DNA of 34,582 bases from Candidatus Saccharimonadota bacterium. GTDB taxonomy: Bacteria; Patescibacteriota; Saccharimonadia; Saccharimonadales; Saccharimonadaceae. Both the position numbers and the translations under genes were made by a program. Under the pieces are notes generated by a model, which saw nothing but the letters and a program-made list of their open reading frames with translations, ran no database searches and was not told the DNA's origin. The number at the start of each line of letters is the position of its first letter. Position 1 is the stretch's first letter. Positions 1-6,892 of this stretch are shown here, piece after piece. The stretch lies in contig JAFRJE010000020.1 of assembly GCA_017432425.1 (NCBI GenBank), positions 1-34,582 on the forward strand, in the 5' to 3' direction.

Positions 1-1
1 G

Positions 2-1999
2 GGAAGTGCGAAAGCGGCAGACGGGACGACGCTGGCGACTGGAGAAAATGTTCACGATTCAGTTTATGTTGCAAACAACCAAAGATCACAGATTCCGAGG
101 AGCTATTCGAACACGGTTGGGACGCAATATAGGTATATTCCGACAAACTCATTAACAGGGGCAAGAAGTGTATATTCCCAGCAGACGACAGGAAGCGCAT
201 CGGATAGTCCACTGCCGATGACGACGGGGTTAATGTCAACGACGGTCGCGAACAGTGGGAATGCGCAGGGTTATTATGGAAATATGTATGTTGGAAACTA
301 TTATAACTGGTATGCAGCAACGGCGGAGAGCGGGGTTTATAGTTCGACGAGTACTTTGACTGTTGAGGGGAGTGCAAAAGACAGCATTTGCCCGAAAGGG
401 TGGCAGTTGCCGATTAACGGCGCAGACCGTAGCGATACTGATACGAATTTTGAGGATAAATCTTGGTTCAATTTGATTAAGGGGAGCTATGGGCTAATAA
501 CCAAGACAGGAGACCAGAGTGCGTCGGGAGCTAATCCGTTTAATAGCTCGACTGAACCGAACAATAGATTACAGGAAATCCCGTTATCTATTATTCTTTC
601 CGGCAACTATTACTGGGTTAAGGGTACAGCAGGCAATCGTGGGGGCTACGGCCGCTACTGGGCTTCTACTCCGGCTAGCTCAACGTACGCACGCGCCTTG
701 TACTTCTATTCTACCTACGTCTACCCCCAGTATGGCAACGTTAAGTTGTACGGCTTTACCGTCCGGTGCGTAGCCCGCGGAATGGAGGCTACGACCGTCG
801 AAGAAGAAGAGGTCGCTACTACCTGCGAAGCTGGGAAGATTTGCTATGACGGAAACGGCGGAACGGGAACAATGTCTGACCAATCTGCTTCCGCGAACGC
901 TTCTGTTATGCTAACCGCTCCGACATATAATAAACTCGGCTATGCCTTCGTCGGCTGGAATACGCAGGAAAACGGTTTTGGAACCACTTATCAGGCTGAC
1001 GAAACCATCACGACCCCAAGCACTTTAAATTCTGAAGGTCTCCAGCTTTACGCGAAATGGCTCCCCTCCGCTGGCGAGATGCAAAACTGGAGCGGCTGTT
1101 CGACTCTCGGTGAGCATCAAACCGTCGCTCTGACTGATAACCGCGACGGAAAGACCTATGCCGTTAGAAAGCTCAAAGACGGTAACTGTTGGATGGTAAA
1201 TAACTTAAACCTAGAGCTAGCTAACTTCGCTGGAACGCATAATTTGACGAGCGATAATACCGACCTCTCAACTTCTCGAACCGATCTCGTTGACCTCGGA
1301 AGCGGCAAGAAAGCTTGGGACCCGTCTGCCTCAACTGTCGCCAAATACCAGTCCGGCGAAACCTTCTCCGACTTTACGCTCCGCGTCCTCGGCCAGTCCC
1401 AGCCCGCCCAATTCCAATCCGAGGATCAGACCGGCTACTGGTGGGGTAGCAAAAAGAGCGATGATGGCAATTATACTGACTTGGATGAAGTTACTAACAA
1501 TGCCAACGCAGAAATCCCCCGATCTTACACTTACGGTGCTGACGGATATTACAACTGGTACGCCGCAACCGCGGAGAGTGGAAAATATTCGACGGCAAAA
1601 ACCTATAACGACTCAGTATGCCCAGCAGGTTGGCAGCTCCCGACAGGCAGTGACCTTAATACTGATAAAACTTGGGCAAAGTTGCTTAAGAATACGACGA
1701 ACGGTTATGGATTATTTACTACTGACGGAACTCAATCCGCTACTACTAACCCATATGAGTCTGCGACTGAACCTAGCTTGAGAATGCACCAGGCCCCCTT
1801 GTCTATTATCTACTCAGGCTTCTACGGCTGGGTCAATGGTAATCTGGACATCGTGGGCTCAGGCGGCTACTACTGGTCGTCTACTCTGGGCGATAATGTC
1901 TACTCTTTCAGCTTGAATTTCTACGGAAACTTCGTGAATCCCCAGACCTACGTCAATAAGACCTACGGCTTCGCCGTTCGCTGCGTCAACCGCGATTAA
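2..1999 (+). CDS. FISUMP/InlB-repeat surface protein, 5' end cut off by window edge
   Basis: The frame is open from base 2, so this is the last 665 residues of a longer protein; the first in-frame ATG at 218 is internal. The order seen is a FISUMP-type domain (nt 2 to about 775), an InlB/Listeria-Bacteroides-type repeat (about 836-1060, with CYDGNGGTGTM and GYAFVGWNT, ending LYAKW), then a second FISUMP domain (about 1085-1996). Both FISUMP copies carry C-P-x-GWQLP (SICPKGWQLP, SVCPAGWQLP), PLSII and the ending YGF-x-VRCV. These domains are typical of large secreted or surface proteins of Saccharibacteria; binding a host or neighbouring cell is inference. The signal peptide, if any, lies outside the window. 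The first ~550 bases are G-rich, the rest C-rich. Confidence is high for the family, low for function. Confidence 0.85.
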   Translation, partial: GSAKAADGTTLATGENVHDSVYVANNQRSQIPRSYSNTVGTQYRYIPTNSLTGARSVYSQQTTGSASDSPLPMTTGLMSTTVANSGNAQGYYGNMYVGNYYNWYAATAESGVYSSTSTLTVEGSAKDSICPKGWQLPINGADRSDTDTNFEDKSWFNLIKGSYGLITKTGDQSASGANPFNSSTEPNNRLQEIPLSIILSGNYYWVKGTAGNRGGYGRYWASTPASSTYARALYFYSTYVYPQYGNVKLYGFTVRCVARGMEATTVEEEEVATTCEAGKICYDGNGGTGTMSDQSASANASVMLTAPTYNKLGYAFVGWNTQENGFGTTYQADETITTPSTLNSEGLQLYAKWLPSAGEMQNWSGCSTLGEHQTVALTDNRDGKTYAVRKLKDGNCWMVNNLNLELANFAGTHNLTSDNTDLSTSRTDLVDLGSGKKAWDPSASTVAKYQSGETFSDFTLRVLGQSQPAQFQSEDQTGYWWGSKKSDDGNYTDLDEVTNNANAEIPRSYTYGADGYYNWYAATAESGKYSTAKTYNDSVCPAGWQLPTGSDLNTDKTWAKLLKNTTNGYGLFTTDGTQSATTNPYESATEPSLRMHQAPLSIIYSGFYGWVNGNLDIVGSGGYYWSSTLGDNVYSFSLNFYGNFVNPQTYVNKTYGFAVRCVNRD

Positions 2000-2021
2000 G
2001 ATTTATCTTTTCTGAACTTTA

Positions 2022-2030
2022 TGTTATAAT
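2022..2030 (+). promoter_or_regulatory. Extended -10 promoter of the small basic ORF
   Basis: TGTTATAAT, a TGn-extended -10, sits 7 bases before the ATG at 2038. No clear -35 is seen. The expected start of transcription would coincide with the ATG, giving a leaderless mRNA. Confidence 0.6.
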
Positions 2031-2037
2031 ACTCCCC

Positions 2038-2139
2038 ATGACTAAGAAGAAAACTATTAAAATTGCGAAGTTAAACCGTAATAATAACCATAAACACAGC
2101 GAAAAACGTCGCCACGCCCGCCATAAAGACGGCAGATAA
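2038..2139 (+). CDS. Small basic 33-residue protein (putative)
   Basis: The ORF reads MTKKKTIKIAKLNRN, continues with NNHKHSEKRRHARHKDGR and ends in TAA. Lys, Arg and His make up about half of it, as in small ribosome-associated or nucleic-acid-binding peptides, but it does not match bL34, bL36 or bTHX as I know them, so no function is assigned. Support for a real gene is its own extended -10 promoter directly in front of the ATG and a hairpin-plus-T-run terminator 12 bases after the stop. The alternative is a short non-coding RNA. Confidence 0.5.
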   Translation: MTKKKTIKIAKLNRNNNHKHSEKRRHARHKDGR

Positions 2140-2151
2140 CAAAAAAATAAC

Positions 2152-2176
2152 CCGGACTCGTTCCGGTTTATTTTTT
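2152..2176 (+). terminator. Rho-independent terminator
   Basis: CCGGA (2152-2156), loop CTCGT, TCCGG (2162-2166), followed by TTTATTTTTT. It ends transcription of the small ORF before it runs into the convergent tRNA-Arg gene. Confidence 0.7.
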
Positions 2177-2252
2177 GGTACGCCCCGAGGGACTCGAACC
2201 CACGACCCTCTGTTCCGAAGACAGATGCTCTAATCCACTGAGCTAGGGGCGC
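2176..2252 (-). tRNA. tRNA-Arg (anticodon UCG)
   Basis: On the minus strand the sequence folds as a cloverleaf: acceptor GCGCCCC with GGGGCGU (G1-U72 wobble), D stem GCUC/GAGC, anticodon stem UCUGU/ACAGA with loop CUUCGGA, T loop UUCGAGU. The anticodon UCG reads CGA and probably other CGN arginine codons. CCA is encoded (2176-2178). The T stem GUGGG/CCCUC contains a U-U mismatch at 50:64. Confidence 0.93.
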
Positions 2253-2297
2253 AACAAAATAATTTTATCACTATTTTTCCCGAAAGTAAAACGTTTA

Positions 2298-2306
2298 TGG
2301 TATAAT
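2298..2306 (+). promoter_or_regulatory. Extended -10 promoter of the pilus ATPase gene
   Basis: TGGTATAAT ends 6 bases before the ATG at 2313, and no Shine-Dalgarno sequence is present, so the transcript is predicted to be leaderless. Confidence 0.6.
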
Positions 2307-2312
2307 AAAATC

Positions 2313-3920
2313 ATGGACGAATCTGAGGTTCAAAGAAAACGACGAGAAAATGAAGAAAGCGCGACCGCTTCTCGAGCGCATATTTTAGGGTTACCCTATC
2401 TCGATACGCGGAATTTCGAAGATTCGATTCCGCTCGTAAAAGACCTCCTCCCTGTCGAAGAGATGCACAAAAACTTCATTATCCCGCTCCAACAAGGCGG
2501 CGGCGGGGAACATTTCCAGTTCATGATAACCTCCCAAACCCCTCGTTCTCTCCTCCAGAAAATGCGCGACGAATACGATTCCGAGGGCGAGCGAATCGAC
2601 TTTTTCCTAATTTCCGGTTCCGCTTATAAAGTCTTCATGCTTCGCTATGACCCCCCGAAAGAAGTCGTTTACGACGACATTAAAATCGCCTCCGAAGGCG
2701 ACTCCGAGACGATTGCCGAAGTTTCCCAGACCTTAAACTCCGTCTCGACCGAAAAAGTCTTCGACTTCCTCCTCGACCAAGCCGACAAACTCGGCGCCTC
2801 TGACATTCATATCGAAAACCTCCGCGACGGAATCAGGATTAGAATGCGCGTTGACGGCATTCTCCACCCCGTCGCCAACATCGACAAAGACCGCTACCGA
2901 ATTTTTATGGGCGAACTTTCTTCTCGCGCAAACGTTTCTGGTGCCTCGAACAAACCCCAATCTGGGCACATGCAAACCGACATCACTCGCGACGGCGCGA
3001 CTCATACCCTTAATATCCGCGTCGAGACAATCCCGACGATGTATGGTCAAGACGCTGTTCTCCGCCTCTTTAACTTCGACGAATCTCTCTTGAACCTCGA
3101 TCTCCTCGGACTTTCCGAAGATGAACGCGCCGAGATTAACGAAGTAATTTCCCACCCTCGCGGGCTCGTCTTGATGGTCGGTCCGACCGGCTCCGGAAAA
3201 TCAACAACTCTCTATTCCATGATTAACGCCCTCAATACAACCGACCGCAAGATTATTACCCTCGAAGACCCGATCGAATATGGAATCGGCGGAATTTCCC
3301 AAATCCCGATCAACACGAACAAAGGCGGCTCGTTCGCCGAGGGTTTAAGAAGCGTTCTCCGTCTCGACCCCGACGTCGTTATGGTTGGCGAGATCCGCGA
3401 TGCTGATACCGCAAAAACTGCAATCCAAGCCTCAATCACCGGTCATCTCGTCCTCAGCTCGTTCCACGCCAACTCAACCGCCGCCGCTTTCTCGCGCATG
3501 ATCGACCTAATCGGAACTAACCCGATTTTCTCCTCTTCGATTCGCCTCGTTATCGCCCAGCGCCTCGTCCGTAGGCTCTCCGACTCGAAAGAGGAATATG
3601 AGCCCGATGAAGCCGAGAAAAAATATCTCCGCGAAAAACTTGCTGGCGTTAAAGATTTTAACCCCGACAACATAAAACTCTATAAACCCGTCCCGACCGA
3701 CGAAGATCCTTTCGGCTACCGCGGTCGCCTGGTTTTAATGGAACAGCTAATCGTCTCCGAAGAAATCTCGAAGTTCATTCGCGGCGACGTCGAAGACATA
3801 AATACCTCCGAAATCGAAAAAGTTGCCGTCGAAAAAGGAATGTTGACCCTTGAACAAAAAGGTCTTCTCGCCGCTCTCCGTGGCGAAACAACCCTCGAAG
3901 AAGTCTCTCGCGTAATCTAA
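2313..3920 (+). CDS. GspE/PilB-type secretion ATPase (type IV pilus assembly)
   Basis: A 535-residue cytoplasmic hexameric ATPase predicted to power pilus extension at the inner membrane. An N-terminal region (about 1-140) is followed by the N2 domain with GASDIHIE (about 156-163) and the RecA-like core: Walker A GPTGSGKST from residue 290, Asp-box ITLEDPIEY (about 315-323), Walker B VVMVGEIRD (about 354-362), then a GHLVLSSFHAN His-box. These motifs are diagnostic of the family. The tetracysteine zinc motif common in PilB/GspE is absent; I see no cysteine in the whole protein. The start is set by TGGTATAAT-6-ATG. An unknown gene follows after 8 bases, probably in the same transcript. Other pilus genes are not in the window. 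Confidence 0.9.
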   Translation: MDESEVQRKRRENEESATASRAHILGLPYLDTRNFEDSIPLVKDLLPVEEMHKNFIIPLQQGGGGEHFQFMITSQTPRSLLQKMRDEYDSEGERIDFFLISGSAYKVFMLRYDPPKEVVYDDIKIASEGDSETIAEVSQTLNSVSTEKVFDFLLDQADKLGASDIHIENLRDGIRIRMRVDGILHPVANIDKDRYRIFMGELSSRANVSGASNKPQSGHMQTDITRDGATHTLNIRVETIPTMYGQDAVLRLFNFDESLLNLDLLGLSEDERAEINEVISHPRGLVLMVGPTGSGKSTTLYSMINALNTTDRKIITLEDPIEYGIGGISQIPINTNKGGSFAEGLRSVLRLDPDVVMVGEIRDADTAKTAIQASITGHLVLSSFHANSTAAAFSRMIDLIGTNPIFSSSIRLVIAQRLVRRLSDSKEEYEPDEAEKKYLREKLAGVKDFNPDNIKLYKPVPTDEDPFGYRGRLVLMEQLIVSEEISKFIRGDVEDINTSEIEKVAVEKGMLTLEQKGLLAALRGETTLEEVSRVI

Positions 3921-3928
3921 GGATTTTT

Positions 3929-4810
3929 ATGTCTCCAGAAAAACCAACCTCCGCCCCTAATCAAACCCAAGAATCAACTGCCTGGGACTCGCTCTCTAAA
4001 GTTGAGTTCGCCCCCTCCTCTCAGCCCGAAAAACCCGAAGCTCTCGCCGCGTCCGAAGCGACCGACGTGCGCGAACTTCTCCGGCGTCGAGCTCTCGAAG
4101 ACGTCAATCTTTATACTAAAGACATTAAAGAAACTCAAAAAACTTTCGCGACCCGCCTTAAAAACCTCGAATCAGAGGGAAAGGCTTTTATGCCTCGAAA
4201 GGAGTTTGAAGTTTGGGAAGCTGATTTCGCGGATAGGTGGGAAAAAGTTAAAAGCAGTCTCGAAAAATCCGGCGCCGGCGCGGATAGATTTTCCGCCGCT
4301 AAACTCGAAGATCAGATGATTCCTCCTCAATATCGCGGTCAAGATAACCCCAATCTCGGCCTGACGATTGAGGCTCAATCTGGTCGCTATTTTGGCAGTC
4401 GCTATGTTCAGCTTCTAAGAGCAATTTCCGAAGCCCCCGCCGATAAAAAGGCGTCAGCAGAAGCGATTTTAAAACATTTTGACCAATCCGTCGATGAACA
4501 TCTAAATTATAAATATATGCCGCCCGACGAAAGGCAGAGTTTTAGCGGTCAGCAATATTGGGCAGAACGCTCCCGCGCCCACAACGAGGTAATTGAAACT
4601 CTAAATAAAATGAACGCCCTTGCAGAAGAATACGGGGTCAAACGTTTTACTCCGCGTGATTTTTGGTCAGGCAACTTCGCCCCTGATAAATCCCGTCGCA
4701 CCCCCGAAGTCGAAGACCGAATCCAATACGACCGGGGAATTGTTGAGGCTTTTTATGATTATGCTTTTTCTAGTGACGTCGCGAGGAGAAAAACCGCTAG
4801 CGGCTATTGA
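3929..4810 (+). CDS. Hypothetical protein, 293 aa, cotranscribed with the pilus ATPase
   Basis: I do not recognise a family. The first ~45 residues are rich in Ser, Pro, Glu and Ala and look disordered. Residues about 48-115 are charged and helical, possibly a coiled coil. The rest is a globular-looking, mostly helical region with GQDNPNLGL and YMPPDERQSF. There is no signal peptide or membrane segment, so it is probably cytosolic. AAGGA sits 7 bases before the ATG, and the gap to the ATPase gene is 8 bases, so the two are likely an operon. A role with the pilus motor is inference from position only. The stop TGA lies inside the -35 of the next promoter. Confidence 0.8.
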   Translation: MSPEKPTSAPNQTQESTAWDSLSKVEFAPSSQPEKPEALAASEATDVRELLRRRALEDVNLYTKDIKETQKTFATRLKNLESEGKAFMPRKEFEVWEADFADRWEKVKSSLEKSGAGADRFSAAKLEDQMIPPQYRGQDNPNLGLTIEAQSGRYFGSRYVQLLRAISEAPADKKASAEAILKHFDQSVDEHLNYKYMPPDERQSFSGQQYWAERSRAHNEVIETLNKMNALAEEYGVKRFTPRDFWSGNFAPDKSRRTPEVEDRIQYDRGIVEAFYDYAFSSDVARRKTASGY

Positions 4811-4835
4811 CTTTTTCGGCTTAGTGTGCTATAAT
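4807..4835 (+). promoter_or_regulatory. Sigma-70-type promoter for the 90-aa gene
   Basis: TTGACT (4807-4812), 17-base spacer, TATAAT (4830-4835) with an upstream TGC extension. It is one of the closest matches to consensus in the window. A leader of about 35 bases follows, with AAAGGGGG (4855-4862) as ribosome binding site. Confidence 0.85.
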
Positions 4836-4874
4836 AGAAAGACCGTCTAGGTAGAAAGGGGGTATTTAATACCT

Positions 4875-5147
4875 ATGAGCGCACTTTACCTCAGGACGTT
4901 TTTCCCGAAGCTCCGTGCCGAAGACCCGTCGGGTTACCGCAAAATGAGCAGTGAGATTCTGTCCGTTGTTCCGTTCCACTCCCCGATTATGTTCAGGTCT
5001 TCTAGCCTGTCCGAAGAACAGAGCGACGCTCTCCGCGCCATTTTCCTTAGGCACGGAGTCCCCGAAGGTATCATCGCCTCCCCTGAGAACATCGAAGAAG
5101 CCTTCCGAATCTTCTACTCCGGTTACGTTCACGACGCCCCCGCCTAG
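4875..5147 (+). CDS. Hypothetical protein, 90 aa, strongly expressed monocistronic unit
   Basis: Starts MSALYLRTFFPKLRAEDPSG and ends HDAPA. I recognise no family. It has no signal peptide or cysteine; the second half looks helical (LSEEQSDALRAIF, SPENIEEAFRIFYSGY). It has its own near-consensus promoter, an AAAGGGGG ribosome binding site 12 bases before the ATG, and an intrinsic terminator whose loop contains the stop codon, so it forms a stand-alone unit. This arrangement suggests high expression. A long frame overlapping it (from 4951) is only the upstream extension of the methyltransferase frame. Confidence 0.75.
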   Translation: MSALYLRTFFPKLRAEDPSGYRKMSSEILSVVPFHSPIMFRSSSLSEEQSDALRAIFLRHGVPEGIIASPENIEEAFRIFYSGYVHDAPA

Positions 5148-5157
5148 GGGGCTTTTT
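5136..5157 (+). terminator. Rho-independent terminator containing the stop codon
   Basis: GCCCCC (5136-5141), short loop, GGGGGC (5147-5152), TTTTT. The TAG stop at 5145-5147 lies across the loop and the first base of the 3' arm. Confidence 0.85.
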
Positions 5158-5172
5158 CCTGTTTCGGACTTT

Positions 5173-5181
5173 TGGTATAAT
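5173..5181 (+). promoter_or_regulatory. Extended -10 promoter of the methyltransferase gene
   Basis: TGGTATAAT ends 6 bases before the ATG at 5188. It lies directly after the preceding terminator, and no Shine-Dalgarno sequence is present. Confidence 0.65.
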
Positions 5182-5187
5182 ATTTTT

Positions 5188-5937
5188 ATGACGAATCACG
5201 ATATTGTCGCCGATTATAACGGCTATGATTATAAAAAAATCTTCTGGGAAGATGCCGACCGAAAATATGAAGACGCCGCCGACCGGCTAGCGATTAAAAG
5301 ACTTCTCCCGAAGAAAATGAAGAACTTTGTTGATATTGCTGGGGGTTATGGTCGCCTCGCCGACGAATACCTCCCCCGCGCGAAAAAATCGACCGTTTTC
5401 GACTACTCAAAAACCGAGCTAAAACAAGCCAAAGAACTTTATGGCGATAAAATCCAAACCAAAGCCGGCGACATTTACTCTCTCCCCTTTAAAGACGAAG
5501 AATTTGATGCCCTGATGATGATTCGCGCAACCCATCATTTTAAGGATATGAAAACTGTAATTTCCGAACTTTACCGCGTTCTCGAACCTGGCGGAATCGC
5601 CGTTATTGAGGTCGCGAACAAAAAAACCCTCCCCCGGATCTTCCGGTATTGGACAAAAAAGACCGACGTAAACCCCTTTAAAAAGTCCCAGTCCTATCTT
5701 AAAGACTTAAATATGTACAATTACCACCCAAAATACATCGAAAATCTCTTCAAAAAACAGGGCTTTAAGATTAAAAAAGTCCTTTCCGTCTCTAATTTCC
5801 GCTCCGCGAAACTTAAAAAACTGTTTGGGACAAAAAACCTAATTAAGTTAGAAAAATCCGCCCAAACTCTTCTCGCCCCTGTTCGTTTCGCCCCCTCAAT
5901 TTATTATCAACTAGAAAAACCGAAATTCGAGGAATAG
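5188..5937 (+). CDS. Class I SAM-dependent methyltransferase
   Basis: A 249-residue protein with the Methyltransf_11/25 pattern: motif I VDIAGGYGRLADEYL (about residues 48-62), the acidic end of strand 2 in VFDYSK, GDIYSLPFKDEEFDALMMI (motifs II/III) and VLEPGGIAVIEV. The substrate cannot be told; ubiquinone/menaquinone-type, lipid or small-molecule methylation are all possible. The start at 5188 is chosen over the in-frame ATG at 4951 because the longer version would overlap the 90-aa gene and its terminator, and because TATAAT lies 6 bases before this ATG. murI begins 2 bases after the stop, so the two genes are cotranscribed. Confidence 0.85.
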   Translation: MTNHDIVADYNGYDYKKIFWEDADRKYEDAADRLAIKRLLPKKMKNFVDIAGGYGRLADEYLPRAKKSTVFDYSKTELKQAKELYGDKIQTKAGDIYSLPFKDEEFDALMMIRATHHFKDMKTVISELYRVLEPGGIAVIEVANKKTLPRIFRYWTKKTDVNPFKKSQSYLKDLNMYNYHPKYIENLFKKQGFKIKKVLSVSNFRSAKLKKLFGTKNLIKLEKSAQTLLAPVRFAPSIYYQLEKPKFEE

Positions 5938-5939
5938 TT

Positions 5940-6713
5940 ATGAACCCCTCTCCCGCCTCAAAAATTGCTGTACTCGACTCTGGAATCGGCGGGACGACTA
6001 CTCTCCGAGAAATCAGAAAACTCCTCAAAAGCGAAAATTTTCTCTATTTCGGCGACAGTAAAAACTGTCCGTACGGCGAAAAAACCGATGCCGAACTGCT
6101 CAAACTCTCCCGAAACAACGTCGAACGCCTCCTTAAAGAAAACATTAAAATACTCGTTGTTGCCTGTAATACTCTAACGACCCGCGTTCTAGCCCCTCTC
6201 CGAAAAGAATTTCCCGAACTTATTTTTGTCGGAACCGAGCCGGCGATTAAACCCGCCCTCGAATCTGGCGCGAAGAAAATTGTCATTCTTTCGACCCCCG
6301 CGACCGCCCGCTCTCTTGAGGAAAACCAGCTAAAATCGCTTAATTACTCTAAAACCATCTCTAGCTCGCCCCAATCTACTCCAACTTCCCCCTCCGCTCC
6401 CCTAGAAATTCTTAATCTCCCTTGTCCGACCCTCGCCGCCGCGATTGAATCTCGCGATAATCGTCTAATCGACGAGACTCTAGCGACCTTGCTGGGCGAT
6501 ATTAAAAAAGAAACTCGCGCGTTTGTCGAATCTGTTGTCTTAGGTTGTACTCATTACCCAATAATTAAAGAAAAAATCAAGTCATATTTCCCGAACGCCG
6601 AGCTGGTCGACGGCAACGCTGCTATCGCTCGCCGCGTCAAGGATATTTTGGAACAAAAAAATCTCCTAAACCAAAATCCGGCTTCAGGAGTCGTAGAATA
6701 TATTTATACATAA
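5940..6713 (+). CDS. murI: Glutamate racemase
   Basis: Converts L-glutamate to D-glutamate for peptidoglycan precursors in the cytosol. Family motifs: DSGIGGTT at residue 13 (substrate-binding Asp and Ser), GDSKNCPYG, VVACNT with catalytic Cys76, and VVLGCTHYP with catalytic Cys203. Length 257 residues is normal. A Ser/Thr/Pro-rich stretch (SSSPQSTPTSPSAP, about residues 140-153) sits where most homologues have a short loop. The gene follows the methyltransferase by 2 bases and has no promoter of its own. Its presence implies that the cell makes or remodels its own wall. Confidence 0.93.
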   Translation: MNPSPASKIAVLDSGIGGTTTLREIRKLLKSENFLYFGDSKNCPYGEKTDAELLKLSRNNVERLLKENIKILVVACNTLTTRVLAPLRKEFPELIFVGTEPAIKPALESGAKKIVILSTPATARSLEENQLKSLNYSKTISSSPQSTPTSPSAPLEILNLPCPTLAAAIESRDNRLIDETLATLLGDIKKETRAFVESVVLGCTHYPIIKEKIKSYFPNAELVDGNAAIARRVKDILEQKNLLNQNPASGVVEYIYT

Positions 6714-6717
6714 AACC

Positions 6718-6792
6718 TGGTACCCTGGGTTGGAATCGAACCAGCATTGTATCCTTAGAGGGGATATGTCCTATCCGTTGAACGACCAGGGC
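6718..6792 (-). tRNA. tRNA-Arg (anticodon UCU)
   Basis: Acceptor GCCCUGG with CCAGGGU (G1-U72), D stem GUUC/GGAC, anticodon stem UAUCC/GGAUA with loop CCUCUAA, T loop UUCGAUU, encoded CCA. The anticodon UCU reads AGA/AGG. Two oddities: position 33, almost always U, is C here, and the T stem GCUGG/CCAAC has a C-A mismatch at 50:64. The gene is antisense and convergent to murI. Confidence 0.9.
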
Positions 6793-6832
6793 TTAAAGAG
6801 GTCTAAAAAATATTTTATCATAATTTCCCCCC

Positions 6833-6864
6833 AAATAAAATCCCCCGGATGTTCAGTCCGGGGG
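6833..6864 (-). terminator. Rho-independent terminator of the minus-strand acidic protein gene
   Basis: Read on the minus strand: CCCCCGGA, loop CUGAACA, UCCGGGGG, then AUUUUAUUU. An 8-bp GC-rich stem with a U-rich tail about 30 bases after the stop at 6893. Confidence 0.85.
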
Positions 6865-6892
6865 TTCTAGAGCTAAACGCTCGTCGATTAGG

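Noticed and set aside
4808-4810. UGA recoding as in SR1/Gracilibacteria
   Set aside because: TGA acts as a normal stop here and in the femAB-type/ruvC overlap, and no in-frame TGA interrupts the conserved genes.
4951-5187. Longer N-terminus of the methyltransferase from ATG 4951
   Set aside because: It would overlap the 90-aa gene and its terminator, the added residues are a Ser/Pro-rich shadow, and a -10 lies directly before the ATG at 5188.
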